A stretch of 64,000 nucleotides of DNA from Pictodentalium vernedei. Lineage: Eukaryota; Mollusca; Scaphopoda; Dentaliida; Dentaliidae. How positions within the stretch are numbered: position 1 is the first letter of the stretch; every line of letters begins with the position of its first letter. Of this stretch, positions 56,306 to 64,000 are shown piece by piece. The translations under genes and the position numbers were made by a program. Location: positions 387,110,718 to 387,174,717 of the forward strand of contig CM062290.1 of assembly GCA_031216915.1 (NCBI GenBank), read 5' to 3'. The notes below the pieces were generated by a model. The model saw nothing but the letters and a program-made list of their open reading frames with translations, did no database searches and had not been told where the DNA came from.

Positions 56306-56799
56306 TTTTTTGACTGTGCGTTTATAACATAACTGAGTTCACTGTAAACATGTTCTGTTTGATCTTGATTAGAAGATAAATAATAATCATGATAATAATT
56401 AACAACTTATTTGATGTTTTGTTTGTGTGAACAAGTTTTACTAACAAATAATAATCAATTCTTTGGTAATTCTCTTGTTTGGATAAACCTGTTTTCATTA
56501 ATATAATATCAGTCTATTCCATTGTAATAGTGGGTGAACATAATTAACTACTTTTACTGAGTGTCTGAGTTATGGGATGTCTAAGTTATGGGATGTCTAA
56601 GTTTTGGGAGATAACCGGTCCGGCAGCTGAACTTTTAAGGTTAATGTAACTGCACTTTTTATGTCTGTTTAGAAATGTATAAAAATGTTATAAAAATGAT
56701 GTATGTTTATTTTTTATTGACATGTACTTATCTATTTGTTTTAATAAAGGCTGTATTATAATCAAATCCTGTTTATTTATTTTTCCCAAACCCACTATG

Positions 56800-57070
56800 T
56801 CATAATTTTATGAAATAATATCCATCAGCAAAACATACCTGGTTGGGTACAAAACGTCCAATGGTAGGTACAAAACCTCCAACATTTGGATACTAAACGT
56901 CCAATGATGGTCGGTACAAAAAGTCCAGCAGTTTGGGTCCTGTGATTTGGGACAAAACATCCAACTGGGTACAAAAGGTCCTGGTACAAAACGTCTTGGG
57001 AACAAAACGTCCAGAAACCCCTCCAAAGTCAGGGTCCGAATTCTCTGATATCCGTCCGAATCCTCCAAGT
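56800..57070. repeat. Degenerate repeat of GGTACAAAACGTCCA
   Basis: Around eight imperfect occurrences of (G)GGTACAAAACGTCCA/ACAAAACNTCC. A loosely similar set (GGTTTTGTCC) occurs at about 24100-24215. No open frame of interest. Confidence 0.6.
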
Positions 57071-57967
57071 CAGGTTCTGTACATGTATGAATACGTCATA
57101 GAGTCCCTGCTGGGCTGAAACATGACGGGTCCGAATCCCCCAAGGCCCGAATCCTCTAGGGAGAAATCCGCTTGAATCATACTGTTTTATCCTCAAATCA
57201 CATGGCCATTTGAAGTTTGTAAACAAGAAGACGACGACCTTCCAAAGCGAGGACAAGCATGTCACGTTTGTTGCATCCGAGGGCAGTTTTAGGTTGCACT
57301 TTGACTGTCGGGAAGACAAAACACCTTGATTTGACAATAAAACATTACTTCAGTGGTTTTGGATGTCCGTATTGCAAACTGCTGCGAAATAATCAAACTG
57401 GCCGTGAGTTGAAGTGGTCAAGGCTGTGCATCGTATTATTAATATTACCCAAATAAACCCACAAAAGCCACCGGTCACCCTTAATACCGCTGGTCGCCGC
57501 AGTTCCTTCTAAAATATTATTTTTTTTATAACTAAAATATTATTATATTTTAAGGCTAAAGTCGGACTGTTCCCTATGGGGGAGGTATGCTGAAAATTTC
57601 CGACATTTCTGGAAATATAAGGAAAATTACCGAAAATTTCCAATTTGCACAAATTCTAGTAAAATGAAGCAAACATTTCCTATAGAGATTACCATGGAGG
57701 GATCGATCCCTGCCCCCCCCCCCCCCCCTGCTATCGTCAAGTTCAGATGAAGTAGCGTTGATTGGGAGTGACCTGTGGCCCATTTTGAAAACAATGTCTC
57801 ACGTCTGAAACATTCTATGCTGTTCAGTCCGCAACCGAGTGAACAAATACCACATGGAAATTTGGGTAATGATCTCGGTGCTGGAAATGAACAAAATTGT
57901 TGGATGCAGTTTTAAGTGAAATCGGAGACAAGAGTACTAAATTGCACCCATAAAATTTTAGGGGTAA
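57071..57967. other. No recognisable gene
   Basis: Contains a C homopolymer at 57713-57728. Short frames only. Confidence 0.5.
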
Positions 57968-58513
57968 TACTTTTTGCCGGTAAAAAGGACGGTAAGTGTA
58001 TAAAAACTACGTTTTAAGGTATTAAATGTACATCTGAACATGTGAAAAGTGATTATTTAAGCTAATGCAATAATAAATATATATAAGGAAGATTAAGTAT
58101 TGTTTGTTTTATTGTAGACTATTTTCAAGACAAAATAGATCATTTTGCCATCGACCCTGATCGACACGCCTTTTTGTGCAAGGAAAACAACAAATTCGCT
58201 GAGGTGCACGACGGGGTGAATATTATCATACTTGCTCGATGGAGGTGTTACTAATTCGTGTGCGTAACATTTAGATGTTTCTGTTCACTACGAGGGGATT
58301 TGACAAAAAGGTTTTGGGAGAGAGACCATTTATAATTTGAAAATAGTCTACAATAAAACAATAAAACAAACAATACTTAATCTTCGTTTATATATTTATT
58401 ATTGCGTTCGCTTCATTAAATTGCCACTTTTCACGCATTCAGCTGTACATTTAGTACTTTAAAAGATAGTTTTATACACTTACCATCCTTCGCAGCGGCA
58501 AAAAGTTGTGTTC
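57968..58513. mobile_element. Fold-back element, left copy
   Basis: Ends TTTTTGCCGGTAAAAAGGAC / CTTCGCAGCGGCAAAAAG, and inverted subterminal arms of about 170 bp (GATTAAGTATTGTTTGTTTT ... AAACAAACAATACTTAATC; GTAGACTATTTTCAA ... TTGAAAATAGTCTAC). A truncated copy in opposite orientation is at 60797-61190. Confidence 0.8.
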
Positions 58514-58940
58514 AAGCTATTTCTTTTTAACGGGGGTTCATAACTTATTTTCAGTTAGCGTTTCGCCAAGGTGATAATAAATATTAAAACCAACCACACA
58601 TCAGTGAATACTAATTCTAGATTCCTGTATGTCGTACCCCAAATGATACTCACAGGTGCATAAGACTGGAGCACCTTGTTCTCACTCCACCAATCCCTAT
58701 GTGTGAGCTCCCAGTGGATGGTCAGGGAGGTGGGGGGGGGGGACGTTTTGGGGGCGGGGTGCCTGAGGGCCCCCAAATGCAAACCATAATTAACTGTTTT
58801 TAACCCCACGTTTCCACAGGAGGCACTCGACTCGATCTCAGAGATTCAGAATTTGAATGAAAAAAAATATCCTGGAAAGGGCTCATAACCGTGGGAGGGA
58901 ATATGCACAATTCCATAATTCAATCGTTATATCGATCTAG
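58514..58940. repeat. Left arm of large inverted repeat
   Basis: Matches the inverse of about 60360-60790 (AACGGGGGTTCATAACTTATTTTCAGTTAGCG against CGCTAACTGAAAATAAAATATGAACCC); diverged, with G/C runs. Confidence 0.75.
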
Positions 58941-59000
58941 CCCCCCACCCACCCTCCCCAACCCCCACCATTTCGAAAATATGAAATGGATTTTTTTATC

Positions 59001-60353
59001 TAGTAGGGGCGTAGCCAGGATTCTATAATGGGGAATGGGTAGCCAATTATTTTTTTGGGGGAGGGGCAATCATGTAATTTGGAAAGTCGTTGTGGGGGTT
59101 TGGGATCCCCCCCCCCCCCCACCCCCAGAAAAAAAAGGCAAACTGTCACATACTGTTTTTAACTCCTACCTTTCTTTAGGAGGCACCAGGATCGATCTCC
59201 CCCAGAGTCTAGTGACATAACCTTCTTCCCAGTGGTGGGACGGGTGGGGGTGGGCCTGGCTCCCAAATGCAAACTGTCACTTATTGTTTTTAACCCTCAC
59301 CCAGGCCTTCGATTGGGGATCCTCGCTCTGCCACCGGGGCCACCGTTGATATTGTATTTAGAGAATGCCATGGTTTAGTGGTCAGTGTCATTCGGTGTTA
59401 ATCTACCGGACATTGGGGAGGCCCCACAGCGACCACATCATAAAATGGACAATCTCAGATGTCAGTTGCATGGTGGAGGAAGCGATTCTAAGCCGTACAT
59501 GATCTCGGACGATCGCCTCAATCTACCTGAAGTTTTAGCTATTATCAGTAGCCCAAATATGGGCCTTATTTCTGCGACAAATACAACAAGGCCAAGTGAT
59601 GGTAACGTGTTTGTGTTTGATTCCACAACATTCTTCAGGGTACACAATTGGCGTTGTGATGCGTATAAGTGGGAAACACTGGGTCTAAGAAAGTGCCGCC
59701 ATCTTGCCAAATTATAAGAAAAACTGTTCTTTATCATATCTACATGCCTGGTGGAAAGCATAGTTGTTCACCGTTGTTCATAAAAATGGAGTGCCAGCTT
59801 GCCCCGAATGGGCGTTTCATCTTAGTGCAGTACATTGGTGATCAAAATGTACCATTTGAAGGTTGTTTGGTGCAAAACCCACCCACCCTGTTTTTTTTAT
59901 GTTGCTTGGTAAGCCAGCATGGCGACCAGAATCAAAGACTAGGCTAGTGTCCAATCCCTGTACATGTTAATTCTCTTCTCTATATTCCCTGCCCAGTAAG
60001 CATATATGGTTTCATTGAAACTGGCATCTGACCACAAACCCTACTGCTTTTCTCTGACACACACTAGTGCTTTAGGCTATCTTGAACTTGCACTCGAAGA
60101 TTGAGCATCAAGTAATTGGAAGCATTCCAAATCTATTGCTTGTTAATTTCAGTCGCCCACTATACATACCGGTATTGTGTATGATAGACACTAATGTGTA
60201 TAGCGGGCGATTGGAATTAATAACTGATGAATTGTTTACCATAATTTGTTTCTGGGGAGGTCTAGCCCTGGTTAGGCCTGGGGACCCCACAACGACCTTT
60301 CAAATATCATGATTGCCCCCTCCCTTTCACAGAATCCTGGCTACGCCCCACTA
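59001..60353. mobile_element. hAT-like element with TAGT(R)GGGGCGTAGCCAGG ends
   Basis: Inverted ends share GGGGCGTAGCCAGGATTCT (59006-59024; 60331-60349). The GGCGTAGCCAGG core is also the end of the MITE at 2753. No convincing 8-bp duplication is seen. Interior frames (for example 59385-59717) are unrecognised. Confidence 0.55.
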
Positions 60354-60359
60354 TATATA

Positions 60360-60796
60360 TAATCTATGGAATTGGGCGTATTCCCTCCCACAGTTGTGGG
60401 CCCTTATCGAGATATTTTTTTTCTTCAAATTTTGAAGCTCGGAGATCGATTCGGGTGCCTCCTGAGGAAACGAGGGGGGGTGGGGGGGTGGGGGCAAAAA
60501 CAGTATGTTACAGTTTGCATTTTGGATTTTGGCCCCCCCCTCCCCCCCCCCCCCCCCCCCCCCCTCCGGGACCACCACTGTGAGCTCACACAAAGGGATT
60601 GGTGGAGTGCGCTAAGAGGCCCTAGTCTTAATATGCTCATGTGGGTATCACTGAGGTGGGACTTACAGGAATATAGAATTAGTATCCACTGATGTATGAT
60701 TGGTTTTAATATTTATTATCACCTCGGCATGTGTTTGCCAGAACGCTAACTGAAAATAAAATATGAACCCTCGTTTAAAAAAAAAAGCTTGAACAC
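60360..60796. repeat. Right arm of large inverted repeat
   Basis: Inverse partner of 58514-58940; includes a long C run (about 60533-60564). Confidence 0.75.
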
Positions 60797-61190
60797 AACC
60801 TTTTGCCGGTAAAAAGGACGGCAAGCGTATAAAAACTGTTTCAAAGCACTAAATGTACCTCTGAAAGTGTGAAGTGACAATTTAATGAAGTGTGCGCAAT
60901 ATAAAACAAAGATTAAGTATTGTTTGTTTTATTTATTTATTTACTATTTTCAAATTATAAATGGTTTCTCTCCAAAAAAAATCCCCTCGTAGTGAACAGA
61001 AACATCTAAAATTAGCTACACCTCCGTCAAGCAAGTATGATAATATTCACCCCGCTGTGTACCTCAGCGAATTCGTTGTTTTCCTAGCACAAAATGGCGT
61101 ATCGATCAGTGTCGATGGCGAAATGATCTATTTTGTCTTGAAAATAGTCTACAATAAAACAAACAATACTTAATCTTCGTTATATATTTT
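60797..61190. mobile_element. Fold-back element, right copy (truncated)
   Basis: Begins CTTTTGCCGGTAAAAAGGAC and matches 57968-58513 in opposite orientation; about 120 bp of the far terminal arm are missing where the satellite starts. Confidence 0.8.
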
Positions 61191-61193
61191 TAT

Positions 61194-61262
61194 CCCCGCT
61201 TTCGTCGGGGATATTGTCGTTATCTCCGTCCGTACGTCCGTCCGGTGTTACATTCACTTGCA
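61194..61262 (-). repeat. Helitron-like terminal hairpin and satellite head
   Basis: CCCCG-CTTTCGT-CGGGG hairpin (61194-61210) followed by TTATCTCCGTCCGTACGTCC and TGTTACATTCACTTGCATTA. The head is repeated at about 62388-62470 before the second array block. Hairpin plus tandem core recalls Helentron-derived, pearl-type elements of bivalves (inference). Confidence 0.5.
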
Positions 61263-64000
61263 TTAATGTTTAAACTATGCTAATGTGTTCAGGTATCACC
61301 ATTCACCAGTACATGTGCATGAAGGTTTCGGGATTTTGATTTGGTTCAAAGTGGTTCCAGTGGAACCATTTTTATCCTTAGAAAATCTTTGTCCGCTCAA
61401 AGGTTCTTAGGGTATTGAATTCGATACGTTTAAACCATGTTAACATGTTCAGATAGCATCTGTAGATGTGCATGAAGGTTTCGGAATTTTGATTTGGGTC
61501 CAAGTGGTTCCAGTGGAACCACTTTTATCCTTAGAAAATCTTTGTCCGCTCAAAGGCTCTTAGGGTATTGAATTCAAAACTTTTAAACCATGTTAACATG
61601 TTCAGATAGCATCTGTAGATGTGCATGAAGGTTTCGGAATTTTGATTTGGGTCCAAATGGTTCCAGTGGAACCACTTTTACCCTCAGAAAATCTTTGTCC
61701 GCTCAAAGGCTCTTAGGGTATTGAATTCGAAACATTTAAACCATGTTAACATGTTCAGATAGCATCTGTAGATGAGCATGAAGGTTTCGGAATTTTGATT
61801 TTGTTCCAGGTGGTTCCAGTGGAACCACTTTTATCCTTAGAAAATCTTTGTCTGCTCAAAGGTTCTTAGGGTATTGAATTCGAAACGTTTAAACCATGTT
61901 AACATGTTCAGATAGCATCTGTAGATGTGCATGAAGGTTTCGGAATTTTGATTTGGGTCCAAGTGGTTCCAGTGGAACCACTTTTATCCTTACAAAATCT
62001 TTGTCCGCTCAAAGGCTCTTAGGGTATTGAATTCGAAACGTTTAAACCATGTTAACATGTTCAGATAGCATCTGTAGATGTGCATGAGGGTTTCACAATT
62101 TTGATTTGGGTCCAAGTGGTTCCAGTGGAACCACTTTTACGCTCAGAAAATCTTTGTCCGCTCAAAGGTTCTTAGGGTATTGAATTTGAAACGTTTAAAC
62201 CATGTTAACATGTTCAGATAGCATCTGTAGATGTGCATGAAGGTTTCAGAATTTTGATTTGGTTCCAGGTGGTTCCAGTGGAACCACTTTTATCCTTAGA
62301 AAATCTTTGTCGACTCAAAGGCTCGTAGGGTATTGAATTTGAAACGTTTAAACCATGTTAACATGTTCAGATAGCATCTTAGGGTATTGTCGGGGATATT
62401 GTCGTTATCTCCGTCCGTACGTACGTACGTACGTCCGTCCGTCCGTCCGTACGTCCGTCCGGTGTTACATTCACTTGCATTAATGTTTAAACTATGCTAA
62501 TGTGTTCAGGTATCACCAGTACATGTGCATGAAAGTTTTGGGATTTTGATTCGGTTCCAAGTGGTTCCAGTGGAACCATTTTTGTCCTTAGAAAATCTTT
62601 GTCCGCTCAAAGGTTCTTAGGGTATTGAATTCGATACGTTTAAACTATGTTAACATGTTCAGATAGCATCTGTAGATGTGCATGAAGGTTTCGGAATTTT
62701 GATTTGGGTCCAAGTGGTTCCAGTGGAACCACTTTTATCCTTAGAAAATCTTTGTCCGCTCAAAGGCTCTTAGGGTATTGAATTCGAAACTTTTAAACCA
62801 TGTTAACATGTTCAGATAGCATCTGTAGATGTGCATGAAGGTTTCGGAATTTTGATTTGGGTCCAAGTGGTTCCAGTGGAACCACTTTTACCCTCAGAAA
62901 ATCTTTGTCCGCTCAAAGGCTCTTAGGGTATTGAATTCAAAACATTTAAACCATGTTAACATGTTCAGATAGCATCTGTAGATGTGCATGAAGGTTTCGG
63001 AATTTTGATTTTGTTCCAGGTGGTTCCAGTTGAACCACTTTTATCCTTAGAAAATCTTTGTCCGCTCAAAGGTTCTTAGGGTATTGAATTCGAAACGTTT
63101 AAACCATGTTAACATGTTCAGATAGCATCTGTAGATGTGCATGAAGGTTTCAGAATTTTGATTTGGGTCCAAGTGGTTCCAGTGGAACCACTTTTATCCT
63201 TACAAAATCTTTGTCTGCTCAAAGGCTCTTAGGGTATTGAATTCGAAATGTTTAAACCATGTTAACATGTTCAGATAGCATCTGTAGATGTGCATGAAGG
63301 TTTCGGAATTTTTATTTGGTTCCAGGTGGTTCCAGTGGAACCACTTTTATCCTTAGAAAATCTTTGTCCACACAAAGGCTCGTAGGGTATTGAATTTGAA
63401 ACGTTTAAACCATGTTAACATGTTCAGATAGCATCTGTAGATGTGCATGAAGGTTTTGGAATTTTGATTTGGGTCCAAGTGGTTCCAGTGGAACCACTTT
63501 TATCCTTAGAAAGTCTTTGTCCGCTCAAAGGCTCTTAGGGTATTGAATTCGAAACGTTTAAACCATGTTAACATGTTCAGAGAGCATCTGTAGATGTGCA
63601 TGAAGGTTTCGGAATTTTGATTTGGGTCCAAGTGGTTCCAGTGGAACCACTTTTATCCTTAGAAAATCTTTGTCCGCTCAAAGGCTCTTAGGGTATTAAA
63701 TTCGAAACGTTTAAACCATGTTAACATGTTCAGATAGCATCTGTAGATGTGCATGAGGGTTTCACAATTTTGATTTGGGTCCAAGTGGTTCCAGTGGAAC
63801 CACTTTTACCCTAAGAAAATCTTTGTCCGCTCAAAAGCTCTTAGGGTATTGAATTCGAAACGTTTAAACCATGTTAACATGTTCAGATAGCATCTGTAGA
63901 TGTGCATGAAGGTTTCAGAATTTTGATTTGGTTCCAGGTGGTTCCAGTGGAACCACTTTTATCCTTAGAAAATCTTTGTCGACTCAAAGGCTCGTAGGGT
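61263..64000. repeat. 153-bp satellite in two higher-order blocks
   Basis: Units aligned on TAACATGTTCAGA start at 61441, 61594, 61747, 61900, 62053, 62206 and 62359, and after the second head at 62651, 62804, 62957, 63110, 63263, 63416, 63569, 63722 and 63875: exactly 153 bp every time. Each unit has three palindromes: GTTTAAAC, CATGTTAACATG, and AAGTGGTTCCA with its inverse separated by one base. It continues past the window edge. Not protein-coding. Confidence 0.95.

Larger units (their letters stand above)
54607..56616 (-). mobile_element. MULE-type transposon with FLYWCH-transposase remnant
   Basis: 2,010 bp, flanked by an exact 8-bp duplication GGTCCGGC (54599-54606, 56617-56624). Terminal inverted repeats contain CTCCCAAAACTTAGACATCC followed by tandem CCATAACTTAGACA. 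Removing it restores the LINE 3' sequence exactly. 8-bp duplications and the encoded protein fit Mutator-like elements. Confidence 0.9.
50888..56752 (+). pseudogene. Non-LTR retrotransposon, copy 3, interrupted by a MULE
   Basis: Starts at the same 5' point as copy 1 (ACAAGAACTGTTTGAATTG) and ends TTTTAATAAAGG; the MULE occupies 54607-56616. It is more diverged from copies 1 and 2 than they are from each other and keeps the canonical FADDLAVISS box (53377-53406). It shares with copy 1 the TGA after GVSESR, the TAG after KDDW and the 107-bp duplication (53734, 53841). Dead. Confidence 0.9.

Noticed and set aside
61263..64000. CRISPR-like regular array
   Set aside because: Whole 153-bp units repeat with no unique spacers; this is a satellite in a eukaryotic genome.

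Overview
The window is repeat-dominated metazoan DNA with no host protein-coding gene that I can recognise. Evidence for an animal genome: tRNA-derived SINEs, several non-LTR and gypsy-type retroelements, hAT, Tc1, MULE and piggyBac-type DNA transposons, and a Polinton. The 153-bp satellite at the right edge, with its Helitron-like head, recalls repeats known from bivalve molluscs. A bivalve or related lophotrochozoan is therefore my best guess, but this is inference.

Layout. 1-4520: host DNA with MITEs, SINE copies, a LINE endonuclease fragment and an AT-rich minisatellite of about 19-21 bp units. 4521-20396: a complete 15.9-kb Polinton (Maverick) with 6-bp target duplications (GAGATA), about 685-bp terminal inverted repeats beginning AG and ending CT, and all genes on the minus strand. 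In transcription order they are: protein-primed DNA polymerase with fused zinc fingers (broken by an in-frame TGA and a frameshift), two tandem arrays, a PC4-like protein, packaging ATPase, a small membrane-type protein, a conserved unknown, retroviral-type integrase with chromodomain (one frameshift), penton-like minor capsid, a pVI/pX-like basic protein, double-jelly-roll major capsid, adenain-type protease, a small unknown, and a BIR-RING inhibitor-of-apoptosis protein. 20397-24589: continuation of the minisatellite, a hAT-type MITE in it, and decayed Tc1 and Jockey/CR1-like fragments.

24872-49548: a 12.3-kb segment (LINE + unique DNA + gypsy-type element carrying nested MITEs) present twice in direct tandem orientation, joined through a 2-bp filler. 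It is nearly identical throughout except for one roughly 370-bp patch that is strongly diverged. 49549-56752: the rest of the second gypsy copy, then a third LINE copy, with a MULE inserted in the LINE 3' end and a piggyBac-type MITE inserted in the MULE. 56753-61190: a large inverted structure made of fold-back elements around a hAT-like element. 61191-64000: a 153-bp satellite in two higher-order blocks, cut by the window edge.

Functional reading. The Polinton has a full virus-like gene set (replication, integration, packaging, capsid, maturation) plus an anti-apoptosis-type gene. Its morphogenesis genes are open, but polymerase and integrase are broken, so this copy is probably recent yet not autonomous. 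Several of its genes have consensus TATA boxes 26-32 bp before the start codon, implying almost leaderless mRNAs. Its terminal repeats carry clustered CRE, E-box, NRF1 and YY1/TISU-type motifs.
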